Assembly (NCBI GenBank): GCA_037974335.1
Contig: CM075760.1
Location: 28,534,402-28,598,401 of the forward strand
Length of the DNA stretch: 64,000 nucleotides
Source: Prionace glauca
Taxonomy: Eukaryota; Chordata; Chondrichthyes; Carcharhiniformes; Carcharhinidae
Direction of reading: 5' to 3'
Shown here: in pieces, positions 1-10,850 of the stretch
Layout: every line of letters starts with the position of its first letter
Position numbering within the stretch: the first letter of the stretch is position 1
Program-made: the position numbers and the translations under genes
The notes under the pieces: generated by a model
The model's database searches: none
Told to the model about the DNA's origin: nothing
The model's input: only the letters and a program-made list of their open reading frames with translations

Positions 1-179
1 TTTTTAAGAAACGGGTTGATGGGTTTTTGATAAGAGAAGGGATTAAGGGTTATGGGGAGAGGGCGGGAAGGTGGAGCTGAGTCACGACAGATCAGCCATG
101 ATCTTATTGAATGGCGGGGCAGGCTCGAAGGGCCAGATGGCCTACTCCTGCTCCTATTTCTTATGTTCTTATGTTCTTA
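1..179 (+). mobile_element. CR1-type LINE 3' tail (family A)
   Basis: The last part of a CR1 open reading frame and its 3' untranslated tail run into the window from the left. The same tail, ending in tandem copies of an 8-bp unit (TTCTTATG), recurs at 12.5, 34.2, 47.9, 53.7 and 62.9 kb and in inverted form at 1.2 kb. The rest of the element lies outside the window. Confidence 0.85.
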
Positions 180-368
180 CAGGGGCTGTCAGACATTGGG
201 AGATTTTGGAGCATTCCCTCTTTTCCCATCCGCAGTAATTTGCTTTTATAACTGAGGACATTTGGTTCAGATTATTCGAAGAAAGATGAAAATGATGCAT
301 TAACGAACGGGCAGAAATCATTGCTCCCTTAGATATTTGGGAGACGGAAGCTGTCAGGTGACCTGATA
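180..368. other. Unannotated spacer
   Basis: Nothing recognisable was found between the CR1 tail and the tRNA-Phe-like sequence. Confidence 0.5.
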
Positions 369-441
369 GCCGAAATAACTCAGTTGGGAGCGCGTTCAAC
401 TGAAGATCTAAAGGTCCCTGGTTCAATCCCTGGTTTTGGCA
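369..441 (+). pseudogene. tRNA-Phe(GAA)-like gene, probably a pseudogene
   Basis: The 73-nt sequence follows vertebrate tRNA-Phe closely, with anticodon loop CTGAAGA (anticodon GAA) and a near-complete acceptor stem (GCCGAAA with one G-U pair). Two anticodon-stem pairs and two D-stem pairs are broken relative to the family consensus (D-arm start ACTC opposite GCGC; anticodon stem TTCAA opposite TCTAA). The internal B box is close to intact. I read it as a decaying tRNA copy. A lineage-specific functional variant is less likely. Confidence 0.75.
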
Positions 442-829
442 GAATCTCCTGGCTGGTTTTCTGTGCTATCTACTAATTAACAGGCCATTTTGTCTCGCAC
501 TGTCTTCAAACATCAATTCACACAAGCTGCAATAGACCAAATACCCATCGCAATTTCCACCCTGCCAGATGTTGTTACATTTTCTCCTCGTTGGATTTCA
601 CTTCTTTTAAAAACTTCCTCTATTTCTAAACATTCCCGATGTTAATGAATGGTGATGGAGGTGAAGGTTTATCTTTGTTTCCTGATGCACACATGCCATG
701 TAACGTCCTGAGTTTTTCCAACCTCATCACATTTCAGTGCAGATGTCAGGTCCGCTTTTACATGGCAGTGAAAATACATTTAGTTGACCTGCTGTTTCAT
801 CCAAAACAATGTATATTTGTATTATCTCT
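442..829. other. Unannotated spacer
   Basis: AT-moderate unique-looking sequence. No coding, RNA or repeat signal was recognised. Confidence 0.5.
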
Positions 830-1124
830 TTCGATTCCTCCGGAAGGAGGTCATTCGGCCCATCGAGTCCGCACCCACAACAATCCCACCCACGGCCTAT
901 TCCCCATAAACCCTCATATTTACCCTCCCAATCCCTCTGACACTAGGACCAATTTAGCACGGCCAATCAAACTAAAACACGCATCTTTGAAAGCGGAACA
1001 CCCGGAGGAAACCCACGGAGGCACGGGGAGAACGTGCAAACTCTGCACAGACGGTGACCCGAGGGCCTGAGTCCCTGGCGCTGTGAGACATCAGTGCTAA
1101 TCACTGTGCTACCGCGCTGCCCTT
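830..1124 (-). mobile_element. HE1-type tRNA-derived SINE, nearly full length
   Basis: Read on the minus strand it starts with a tRNA-like head at about 1124 (A-box-like 'tagcacagtgattagcact'). It then carries the central block with 'cacgttctccccgtg', 'gatgcgtgttt' and 'ccaatttagc'-type motifs. It ends near 830 with the 3' part that reads 'actcgatgggccgaatgacc'. This is the commonest SINE type in the window, with further copies at 2.9, 15.9, 18.6, 43.5, 44.1, 61.2 and 61.6 kb. Confidence 0.85.
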
Positions 1125-1181
1125 TCCACTGCATTCAATGTTACTGCAGTTCACTCCATTCAAAGTTTTAGCATCAATCTG

Positions 1182-1940
1182 TGATAAGAACATAAGAACA
1201 TAAGAAATAGGAGCAGGTGTAGGCCAACTAGCCCTTCGAGCCTGCCCCACCACTCAATAAGATCATTGCTGATCTGTCGTGGCTCAGTTCCACCTTCCCG
1301 CCCTCTCCCATAATCCTTAATCCCCACGCTTATCAAAAATCCATCCACCCGCGTCTTAAAAATATTTAGCGAGGCAGCCTCCACCACTTCAACGGCAGAG
1401 AATTCCAGAGATTCACCACCCTTTGAGTGAAGAAGTTCCTCCTCAACTCCGTTCTAAACCGCCCCCCTCCCCCTTTATCTTGAGGCTATGCCTCCTAGTC
1501 CTACTATCCTTTCTGAGCGGGAAGAGTCTCTCCACCTCTATCCTATTCACCCCATTTATCATCTTGTACGTCTCAATGAGATCTCCCCTCATTCTTCTAA
1601 ACTCTAACGAGTACAAGCCTAATCTATTCAGCCTCTCCTCATAACTCAACCCCTTCAACTCCGGCATCAGCCTAGTAAACCTCTTCTGCACTCCGTCCAA
1701 GGCTGAAATATCCTTGCGTAAGTACGGCGCCCAAAACTGCACACAGTACTCCTGCTGCGGCCTCACCAATGCCCTATACAGCCGCAGCAAGACCTCCCTA
1801 CGTTTATATTCAATCCCCCTCGCGATGAAGGCCAGGATCCCATTCGCCTTCCTGACCACCTGCTACACCTGCAAGCTGGGTTTTTGCGACTCATGCACAA
1901 GGACCCAGAGGTCCCTCTGCACCGTCGCCTGCATAAACCA
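1182..1940 (-). mobile_element. CR1-type LINE fragment (family A), 5'-truncated
   Basis: The minus strand encodes the C-terminal part of a CR1 reverse-transcriptase polyprotein. It is readable from about 1859 with motifs LYRALVRPQ, YCVQFWAPYLRKD, RFTRLMPELKGLSYEERL and RRMRGDLIETYKM. The tail with repeated TTCTTATG units lies at 1182-1215. It is decayed compared with the copy at 34.2-35.2 kb. Confidence 0.9.
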
Positions 1941-2466
1941 TCCTGTGGTGATTCTGCTGAATAACATTAAATTATCACCGTTAATGGACCATCCAACGTT
2001 GGACGCCATTGATTTGAAACTTTGCTGCTTTTCTGGGTGAACTCCAGCTCTCCATTCCTCCCGCAATGTCACCGCTCAAACTGAGTCTTTCTCCTTCCCA
2101 CATTGTTAAACTCAGAGTTACTGGTTTCTGAATGAAAACTGCCTCCACTTCACTGGGGGTGGGAGAGTTTACTATTTCATTCAATTAAAGGTTTTCTTGT
2201 CATTGAATCAGAGATTTGGGTACATATCTGCTAGATTTTTGTGTCGGTAGAAACAATAAATTTTCCCTCATTAACAGTCAGACTTTAACCCGTATCAGTA
2301 TTTTGAGTCATCAGCACTTTCTAGCCTATCGCTCTCTTATTCTTTTTTTGCTTCTTTACTTGTGACTTTTCCAATTCAGGCGCAAGCAAGGGAATTTTCC
2401 CCACACTGATTCTGACAGTTGTTGACCTGAAGGAACACAGGATTGTTGTACAGCAATAAATCTACA
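1941..2466. other. Unannotated spacer
   Basis: No gene, RNA or repeat was recognised between the CR1 fragment and the tRNA-Glu-like locus. Confidence 0.5.
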
Positions 2467-2538
2467 TCCTCTGAGCGGGGATCGAACCCAGGCTGCGGCA
2501 GCGAGAGCGCAAAATCCTAACCATTAGACCACCAGGGA
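2467..2538 (-). tRNA. tRNA-Glu(CTC)-like gene, possibly degraded
   Basis: On the minus strand this 72-nt sequence begins TCCCTGGTGGTCTAATGG and keeps the tRNA-Glu A box, the anticodon CTC and the B box GGTTCGATCC. The 3' acceptor strand has at least one mismatch (cagagga where the family has caggga), and the T-stem is altered. It is clearly tRNA-Glu derived. Whether it is expressed is uncertain. Confidence 0.65.
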
Positions 2539-2887
2539 AGCTGATACAAGGTCTTTAAAATGTTCATTTATCAATGACTCACCTGCTTTTTATCGTATTT
2601 CAGACTTTTTATTCACCAAATACAAGTTTATCCTTCCAAATACAAATACATTGTATCCTTCACAAAGACCTTGTCTTTGTCAAAACTGAGTATGTCATGT
2701 CTCTATCAGATGAGAAAACACCACGCTGGTTAATAATATACTGTATACACTCTCTCAGTAATGACTGAACTGGACCCAGTCTGCATTCATTTTAGTACAG
2801 GTGCTGTATCGATATCTGGTGCATTCGGTTCTGTCTCTGTATTACTGCACAACACCTGTCCCTCATTTATATTACAACTGATCATAT
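2539..2887. other. Unannotated spacer
   Basis: No convincing feature. A short V-like stretch near 2838 (tattactgcaca) lacks any RSS and was rejected. Confidence 0.5.
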
Positions 2888-3060
2888 TAGTTGGATTCAC
2901 CATGCAAAATTGCCCGTTATTTTCCCGTTGAATATGTGGATTAGCCATGGTAAATATGTGGGCTAATGGGGATAGGGCAGAGGGGAGGATCTGGGTGGGA
3001 TGCAGACTCGGTGGGCCAAGATAACCTTTCTTCTGAACTGTAGGAATTCTATGGTTCTAT
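2888..3060 (+). mobile_element. HE1-type SINE, 3' half
   Basis: The plus strand carries a diverged HE1 central and 3' region: 'attagccatggtaaa', 'ggggatagggcag', 'gcagactcggtgggcc' and an ending 'ggaattctatggttctatg'. The tRNA head is missing. Confidence 0.75.
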
Positions 3061-3724
3061 GTCGAAGAAATATCATAGACATTTGCGTGTTTATTTATTT
3101 TAAACATTCTATTTTCAATAACTCCGTTTGGAGAAATGATTTTTTTTAGCAATTCCCCTTCAGTTTTCCCAGTGATAACCTCAGCCCATCTCTGCCTTCC
3201 ATGAATGCATGGAAACACCAAACAGTTCATGTGTTTCAACTGAAGAACATTTTCTATTTAAGTATTTATTGACAAACATTCTGTTGTGTGTTCTTGCATA
3301 CAAAATGATTACAGCCTCACTATTTTGTTCCCGGTGTTGACTTATCTGTCTTAAGAGATCTGTTGGTAAACGGATAGGGTGACAATGTGTGACAGCAATA
3401 CTCACAACGGTTTCAACTCTCTTCAGTTCAGCAACACATTGTTAATCAATGTTCCTTCCTTTTGCCAAGGTGCATGAACCAAAATGTTTGCCTTCATTCG
3501 GATTTTTTAACATGCATAAAAAGGACAATAACCATATAATTTGCAAGAAAAGATGAAGTCATCTTGTTTGTTCAGAGACTGTGATTAATGTCCCTCAGCA
3601 CACGGTTTAATTGTTCCAATGGGGACATTAGAAGATTTATAAATAGGAATTTTCACTGTGTGTGCAATATTGTTTAACTGGGAGTGGTCTCGAGTACAGT
3701 CAGCGATAATTGAATTTCAGAGCC
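3061..3724. other. Region upstream of the GPCR gene
   Basis: AT-rich sequence with no recognised repeat. It presumably holds the promoter of the receptor gene that starts at 3725, but no specific element could be defined. Confidence 0.4.
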
Positions 3725-5299
3725 ATGTTCTGGATTATACCACTTGAGCTTCGTATTCTTTGGGTATTTTACGATGTCCAAAGGATTTACTACCCGGTCC
3801 TTGCCGTAGTTGGTGTCACTGGTAAGTCATATTTCTCTGTGTTCATTGTCCTTGTCCATGTTACCCAGTTATTGATATCATTCTGTGTAACCTTCATGGT
3901 TTGTTGCTGTGAATGCACTGGAAACATTTCTCCTTGCCACACAGCTATCCTCACACTACCTGACATTCACTTTCAATCTTTCCACTTTACGGTTGTCGTT
4001 ATGTAAGATGATTTCCAGTGTTATGATTCACAGCCAATTCCAAATCAGCTGATTTAACATCTTCAACTGCACAGCCTTCAGCACAATCACAGCAGAGTCA
4101 TCCAGACCAGAAACATTTGCTCCAAACGTACTGGCACAATTGTGTCCCCCACATACAGATCTGAAGAAGGCAGCAAATTGGAGACTTTATTAACTGGTGA
4201 ATGTGGCTTCTTGCTACGTCATTGCGGGGCTTTTCTGCTGTGAACTTTGTCTCGAGCACAATAGGTGAATTCAGTCAATTCCGGGTGGATTTAATAAAAA
4301 TGTTTCAGCTGTTCCCAAGGATCCTGAGAGATTGCTTCTCTTGTGCTCAGTCTAAAACACGAATAAATTGTGTTTCTCTTCCTTACAGTGAATGTATTGA
4401 CGATTCTTATCCTGTCACGAGGGAAGTGTGGTCTTTCCAGAAGTGTGATACATTACCTCATTTGCATGTCAGCAGCGGATCTACTGGTCATTATCACCGA
4501 TCTCATTTTGAGGCAAATTCCCATGAAGTTAACATTTTTATTCATTTACCACATTAAAATATGTAATATCCATGCTGTGCTGCTTTATGCAGTCACTGAT
4601 TGCTCTGTCTGGTTCACTGTCTCTTTCACCTTTGATCGATTTGTGGCTATTACTTGTCAGAAGCTGAAAATAAAATACTGCACTGAGAAAACTGCAACAA
4701 TAGTTCTCGGAACTGTGAGTGTGCTATTCAGTGTAAAGAACATTTTCTGGTATTTCATGTATGGTGATAGATATGCGATTCAGAATATTCCCCATTTTTG
4801 TGATGTTGGCAATGATGCCTTCTATTCTGAAGCATGGGGAGTGGTTGAAAATCTGCATTATATTTTAACACCGTTCATTCCTTTTTTGTTGATTCTGTTG
4901 CTGAATGCTTTCACCATTAAACACATTCTAGGGTCGACCAAATTCCGCAGGAGACTTCAGAGTCACAAGCGTATGGATAGTTCAAAGGACCCAGAGACAG
5001 TGAAGAGAAGAAAATCCATTATCTTACTATTTGCTCTATCATTAAATTTTATCCTACTATGGTCAGTGTTACTTATCCACTCCTTTTGTCAACGATTATA
5101 TAATTTAAACTTCATTCATTTTTATATTCCTGCATTTGTGCGGGAATTGGGATTTATGCTCCAACTCCTGAGTTGCTGCACCAATACATACATTTACGCA
5201 GTGACCCAGACACAATTCAGAGAGGATCTAAAGAATGTGATCAGATCTCCATTTACTGCAATTGTGAATTACTTACAGAATAAACATATTTTTCGTTAG
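3725..5299 (+). CDS. GPR139-like class A G-protein-coupled receptor, two exons
   Basis: Exon 1 is 3725-3821 (ATG, donor G|GTAAGT) and exon 2 is 4389-5299 (acceptor TTACAG|TG, stop TAG), separated by a 567-bp intron in phase 1. The joined product is about 335 residues. It should be a plasma-membrane seven-helix receptor. TM1 runs from YYPVLAVVGVTVNVL, and the following SRGKCGLS loop is typical of the GPR139/GPR142 group. TM2 has SAADLLVI. The TM3 end is DRF in place of DRY. The Cys of TDCSVWF and the Cys of IPHFCDV are placed for the usual TM3-ECL2 disulphide. TM7 reads NTYIYAV, a variant of NPxxY. The ligand is unknown. It reads as intact. Family placement is from motif memory only, and orthology to GPR139 itself is not claimed, since this group could be expanded in fishes. 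Confidence 0.85.
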
Positions 5300-5411
5300 A
5301 ACAGGGTGATTATCTCGTGTTCTGCACAAAACAATATCTCAATGAATCATACACAGTGTAGACATATTTTGTGTCACCATTTCTGATTAAAACGTGTATT
5401 GAAATTGTAAA

Positions 5412-5417
5412 AATAAA
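5412..5417 (+). terminator. Polyadenylation signal of the GPCR gene
   Basis: AATAAA lies 113 bp after the receptor stop codon in AT-rich sequence. It is the nearest canonical signal. Confidence 0.5.
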
Positions 5418-7162
5418 TTTAAAAAATGAATTGAGCCCAGAAAAAATCCGGATTCAAATCAGCTAATACTAATGAACCAGCCTGGACATCATGTTGACCT
5501 CGAGTTTTGTACCATTCTGTTAGCTTGAGCGAATGTTTGCATTTCACTTCAGCTGCAACACAACTCCCTCAATGAAATGAATTTCAAAACTCAACCCCCG
5601 TGAACTCTCTTTACAATTCCACCCCACTTCACCACATCTCCACCCTCCCATTCAGCTCGACACTCAGCCCAAACAGTCCCGCGCCCTTTGCACATTATTC
5701 GTGATTGGATTTAGCAATGGTGAATTGAACAGATTGGACGAGAGATTCACGGATGAATGGATTATTTGGCAAAGGTGGTTGAAAATCTTCCCCAATAGTT
5801 GTAGACAAAGGTCATGGGTAGAGGAGGGCATTCATAATGTTGAAATGCAGCGTGAGCTCGTTGGTTCAAAGGGCTTGTTTCCTATGCGGTGTTGTTCTTT
5901 GTTCTTTGGTCAAAATGTTAGCAATAAACTTCCAAGGATATACGGTCGGTGCTAGACAGCAGCTTGAGACAGAATGTTGGAGTGGCAGTGTTTGCATTTA
6001 GTAAAACTCAGTGGCAGTATTTGACAACGCACTTGGTACAATTCATTTAAAAAACCTCAGCTGAATGCGCATAAATTCCACTACCCTGGTGGATTTTGCA
6101 GCGTGTGAGAGACCAAAGTTAGTTCGTGCCCCAAATGCACTGGAGTGTTAAAGTGAAATAAGCAAATACATATATTAAAGATGCACAGAACAGAATGTAA
6201 ACAACGTTGGTCTTCGTTTGTGAAGGGTCTGAAAAGAAATAATTGTTAAAAAATTCAGACAAAAATAGATTTATCTTCAGTTATGAATAAATTTTTTGAA
6301 TGAATTCTGAACAAGTATTTAACATGATAAAATAGAACGTAATGGAATGATTCGTCGAAAATAGACATCTTTATTAGCAGGAATAACAAAGTAAGTATTC
6401 TATTCATAACCATTCCACGCCGTAAGTTACTGGAAAATATGTAGACGCCTTTTTATTCACTTTTTGCTACCCTTAAAAAAAACTCTGAAAACCTTTTTCA
6501 CTGTAAACGTGATTATAGTGATCCAGTTTCACCATGTGCTGGCGACTCACAGCGCTGGTCTCATGTGTCAGCGTTCAGTCGCTGGATGCCTGCACTTGGG
6601 AACCATTTGCTCAAGTGTGGATATTGGACAAAATTGTCTGGGATTGAAGTTTCCAACAGGAGCTGGGCTGGTCAGTTTGCCATTTTATCAGCAGTCACTG
6701 CACAGGAATTCTATTTCTCTTTCGCGTGGGAGATAGTGACTAGAGATTGGAGATGTATATTTAACACGTGTATTTGTACATGCGGTGGCGTTATGAAACG
6801 CAAATTCAATTTTGAGTGGGAGGGGCTGAAATTTCCTGAACTCTGCCATTCACGTGTCACAAATTATCACTTTTAATCTCACATAATGGACCTAACTCAA
6901 CGTTGTTTATATTTCCATGAGAATTATTTCAAAGGATGCGCTGGCCCTCGTAACTCGGCGATTTGCTTGAAACTTATAACATTCTGAAGGTCCATAGAAG
7001 TTGGGGCGTTAAGAGAGATACAAGCCCTCTCTTCTGTTGGTCCTCCTCTCACTTTTTCGAACAGTGAACTTTCTTAAAATCTGGATTATTACTGCCTCAT
7101 TTCAGTTATGATACAAGCCCACTGCTTTTCCCTACAGTTCATATTAGCTAAACATTGCGTGG
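5418..7162. other. Unannotated intergenic stretch
   Basis: No gene could be supported. Short open frames at 5701-5955 and 6464-6876 have no family resemblance. The phrase near 5880 (gggcttgtttcctatgcggt) resembles a decayed LINE tail but is too weak to call. Confidence 0.45.
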
Positions 7163-7235
7163 AGGCTCTAGAAAGAATTGAACTCACGACCACTGGTTTA
7201 TAAGACCAGTGCTCTGAGCACTGAGCTACGGAGCC
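7163..7235 (-). pseudogene. tRNA-Thr-derived gene with anticodon TAT, probably a pseudogene
   Basis: The minus-strand body follows tRNA-Thr(TGT): start GGCTCCGTAGCTCAG, anticodon arm CTGGT-CTTATAA-ACCAG, then GGTCGTGAGTTCAA. The anticodon is TAT where the family has TGT. The anticodon stem is perfect, but the acceptor stem has a mismatch (C6 opposite A) and the T-arm is altered. A tRNA charged by threonine identity but reading Ile or Met-box codons would be unusual, so decay is the simplest reading. Confidence 0.7.
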
Positions 7236-7740
7236 AAATGATGCCAGGTCATTGTAACATTATCAGTGGATTGAGGAGCAGGATGGGGTTTGAGGTGGGG
7301 GATGTTTGATGAATGGAGAAATGTCTGAGGTGGAGAACAAGAAATTGAAAGACGCAACTTGAAAGGACATGATTTGATATGTGTGCTGTGTGTGTATCTG
7401 ACATGTATGTTGTGTATCTGACATGTATGTTCTTCAGAGTTTATCGTTAGTGTGACAACTCTGACTTCTCCAGCTCCGAGGCCAGTTCATCCAGCCGGAA
7501 GATTTAGATGTTGTTCCCTTCACAGACCCTGTGGGGCGATTGATTTCTGCGTTTCTCCTGAGAGGAGAGATTCAGTGGGATGAGTCTGTTCGCTCTGGAG
7601 TTTAGAATAATCAGAGATGATCTTATTGAAAAATTTGAAATAGGGAAACAGTGTGACATGAAAATCTTGAGAGGGTGTTCCCCCCGCCCCCTCCCCTGGC
7701 TAAATTATTAAGAACAAAGGAAAAATACGGTGAATGATGT
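7236..7740. other. Spacer with a CR1 remnant
   Basis: A short decayed CR1 piece (about 7580-7690, plus strand: 'gagtttagaataatcagaga', 'gatcttattgaaaaatttg') follows a GT-rich stretch at 7378-7435. Nothing else was recognised. Confidence 0.5.
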
Positions 7741-8048
7741 ACAGGATGGGGGGGGGGGGGCGGGGGCGGGGGGTGGGGGAGTGCGAGGATATTATAAGAC
7801 AGGCTGCTCAGTATCAGGGGAATTAGTCATTTGAAGGTTAATGTTTAAAATGGGCAGATTCCACATCCAACTGGACCAGGAGCTGTTTATAGGGGGGAGT
7901 GGTGGAGGATTGATTGGGGAGGGGGGGATCAGTAATTAGAAAGGGGGGGTTCAGTCAGTCTAGGGGCTTTTCACAGGGAGGGAGCGGAAATTTACCAGGG
8001 CGAGGGCAGGAGAGGGAACTTAGAGGGATTGGGTGCTGAGACAGATGT
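7741..8048. repeat. G-rich low-complexity tract
   Basis: Long G runs (7747-7780) and repeated G clusters lie almost only on the plus strand. They form the left edge of a G-rich domain that continues to 10.85 kb. There is no gene. Confidence 0.8.
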
Positions 8049-9085
8049 TTAAAATCTGTGTTTAGTGTAGGGTACAGTTTAAAACCTCTCTTTAGTGGAG
8101 GGTGCAGTTTAAAATCTGTGTTTAGTGTAGGGTACAGTTTAAAAACGTTATTTAGTGTAGGGTAAGTTTAAAATCTCTGTTTAGTGTAGGGTACAGTTTA
8201 AAATCTGTGTTTAGTGTAGGGTACAGTTTAAAATCTGTGTTTAGTGTAGGGTACAGTTTAAAATCTGTTTAGTGTAGGGTACAGTTTAAAATCTGTGTTT
8301 AGTGTATGGTACAGTTTAAAACCTCTGTTTAGTGTAGGGTACAATTTAAAACCTCTTTAGTGTAGGGTACAGTTTAAAATCTGTGTTCAGTGTAGGGTAC
8401 AGTTTAAAATCTGTGTTTAGTGTAGGGTACAATTTAAAACCTCTTTAGTGTAGGGTACAGTTTAAAACCTCTGTTTAGTGTAGGGTACAGTTTAAAACCT
8501 CTGTTTAGTGTAGGGTACAGTTTAAAATCTCTTTAGTGTAGGGTACAGTATAAAATCTGTGTTTAGTGTAGGGTACAGTTTAAAACCTCTGTTTAGTGTA
8601 GGGTTAAGTTTAAAATCTGTGTTTAGTGTAGGGTACAGTTTAAAACCTCTGTTTAGTGTAGGGTACAGTTTAAAATCTGTGTTTAGTGTAGGGTAGAGTT
8701 TAAAACCTCTGTTTGGTGTAGGGTAGAGTTTAAAATCTGTGTTTAGTGTAGGGTACAGTTTAAAACCTCTGTTTAGTGTAGGGTACAGTTTAAAATCTGT
8801 GTTTAGTGTAGGGTACTGTTTAAAATCTGTGTTTAGTGTACGTTAGAGTTTAAAACCTCTGTTTAGTGTAGGGTACAGTTTAAAACCTCTGTTTAGTGTA
8901 GGGTACAGTTTAAAACCTCTGTTTGGTGTAGGGTACAGTTTAAAACCTCTGTTTAGTGTAGGGTAGAGTTTAAAATCTGTGTTTAGTGTAGGGTACAGTT
9001 TAAAATCTGTGTTTAGTGTAGGGTACATTTTAAAACCTCTGTTTAGTGTAGGGTACAGTTTAAAATCTGTGTTTAGTGTCGGAGA
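8049..9085 (+). repeat. Minisatellite with a unit of about 30 bp, roughly 35 copies
   Basis: The unit is 'gtttagtgtagggtacag' followed by 'tttaaaatctgt' or 'tttaaaacctct'. From about 8580 the period is exactly 30 bp; before that several units are 26-29 bp long. Two variants, ending atctgt and acctct, alternate irregularly. A 30-bp period keeps all frames open, so spurious 10-residue repeats (YPTLNTDFKL and YPTLNRGFKL) appear on the minus strand. These are not taken as a gene. Confidence 0.95.
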
Positions 9086-10056
9086 GGGTTTGAACAGTGG
9101 TGGGGGTTGGGGTGTTACGGTGCTGAGGGGGACTTGGAGGGGGATTGAAGAGGGGTTGGGCAGTGGGGGGGGAGGGTGTGGGGCTGAGGGGCATTTGGAG
9201 GCAGATTTAGAGGGTTTGGGCAGTGGGGAGGAGGGGGGGAGTACGGGGCTACGAGGGAAGGATTTGGTGGGCAGGAGGTTTAGAGGGATTGTGGGGAGGG
9301 ATGACATTCAGCTGGAGGTGGGGGGGGGGATTGAGGGATTAAAGGGGAGAGCGGAGAGGGATGTAGGGGGAGACTCCGGGATTCTGGTGGGGAATTAAAG
9401 GAATTCAGAGATTCAGCAGCAGGGACTGAGGGATGGAATTGGGGAAAATTGAGAGGGATTTGGGAAGGGGGGCTTCGAGGGGGATTTCTGAGGGTTTGAG
9501 GGATACAGGGAGGGGCAGTGACTCACAAGTGGGGCAATTAAAAGATGTAGTTTGGGACTCAGACAGATTGGAGGGGGTGGGATTGGAGAGGGAGCAGGAT
9601 TGGAGGGTCAGAGGGATGCGCAAGTGTGGGGGGGGGTCAATTCAGGGGGATTCTAGAGGAATCACGGGGGGGGGGGAATAAACTGTAGAGAGTCTGAGGG
9701 GGAGTTAGCAGAAGGGGATGAGTCAGAGTTGGGGGGGGTGCAGACGGAGGGGGGCTTAGGAATTGGGGCAGGAGCTTGGGAAATCCAGGGGGATTAGAGT
9801 CAGATTGGCGGTGGATGTCGGGAGAGAGATTGAGGGGAAGGGCGGGGGAGGGGGCTGCTTAGAGTCAGATTAAAGGAGATCAGGCAGAGGGACAGGGAAT
9901 CAGACGGGAGAAACAGGAATGTGGGGGGGGGGGAAATTGAGGGAATTAGGAGAGATCGAGAGATCAGAGGGATACCGGGGAGTTGGAGCTCAGATGGATG
10001 TGGCAGTGGGTGAGAAGATTGGGCAGAGAGGATCGGGAGGGGGCCAAGAGGTGGGG
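9086..10056 (+). repeat. Strand-asymmetric G-rich region
   Basis: Purine-rich plus strand full of GGGG and GGAG clusters (for example near 9326, 9630, 9670, 9732 and 9925). Open frames here are products of skewed composition. No gene or known transposon was recognised. Confidence 0.7.
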
Positions 10057-10850
10057 CATTAAAAAGGGGGGCCACTCAAATGGGGGGGCCAGTAAAGGGG
10101 GCCATTAAAAAAGGGGGGGCCGTAAAAAGGGGGGCCAGCCAAAAGGGCCATTAAAAAGGGGGGGCCAGCAAAAAAAGGGGAGGCCTGTAAAAAAGGGGGA
10201 TCAGCAAAAATGGGGGGCCATTAAAAAGGGGAGCATTAAAAGAGGGGGCCACCAAAAAGGGGGGGCCAGCCAAAAAGGGGGCCACCAAAAAAAGGGGGGC
10301 CTGTAAAAAAAGGGGGGGCCAGCCAAAAGGGGGGCCACCAAAAAAATGGGGGCCTGTAAAAAAAGGGGGGCCAGCCAAAAGGGCCATTAAAAAGGGGGGG
10401 GCCTGTAAAAAAAGGGGGGCCAGCCAAAAGGGGGGGCCACCAAAAAAAGGGGGGCCTGTAAAATAAGGGGGGGCCAGCCAAAAGGGCCATTAAAAAGGGG
10501 GGGCCTGTAAAAAAAGGGGGTCAGCAAAAATGGGGGGGCAGCAAAAAAGGGGGGACATTAAAAAAGGGAGCATTAAAAGAGGGGGCCATTAAAAAGGGGG
10601 GGCCACCAAAAAAGGGGGGGCAGCAAAAAAGGGGGACCATTAAAAAGGGGGGCACCAAAAAATGGGGGGGGGCTGTAAAAAAGGGGGGGCAGCCAAAAGG
10701 GGGGCCACCAAAAAAGGGGGGGCCTGTAAAAAAAGGGGGGGCAGCAAAAAAGGGGGGCCATTAAAAAGGGGGGCACCAAAAAAGGGGGGGCCTGTAAAAA
10801 AGGGGGGCCAGCCAAAAGGGGGCCACCAAAAATAGGGGGGCCTGCATTTA
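10057..10850 (+). repeat. G/A-rich tandem array of 13-17-bp units
   Basis: About 50 degenerate units of the form 'ggggggccagcaaaaaa', with the short middle varying among ccagcc, ccacca, ccatta and cctgta. The variants are ordered in higher blocks of three to five units that themselves recur, for example the ccagcc-ccacca-cctgta series at 10265-10470. Dense G runs make quadruplex formation on the plus strand plausible. Confidence 0.9.

Noticed and set aside
2800-2880. V-like phrase encoding SVYYCTT
   Set aside because: No framework upstream, no heptamer or nonamer at 22-24 bp. Chance match.
5701-5955. Possible old LINE tail (gggcttgtttcctatgcggt)
   Set aside because: Too short and diverged to assign.
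8843-9398. Long repetitive open frames on both strands over the minisatellite (YPTLN.. and FSVGYSLK.. repeats)
   Set aside because: They exist because the repeat unit is 30 bp. No start context, splice sites or family likeness.
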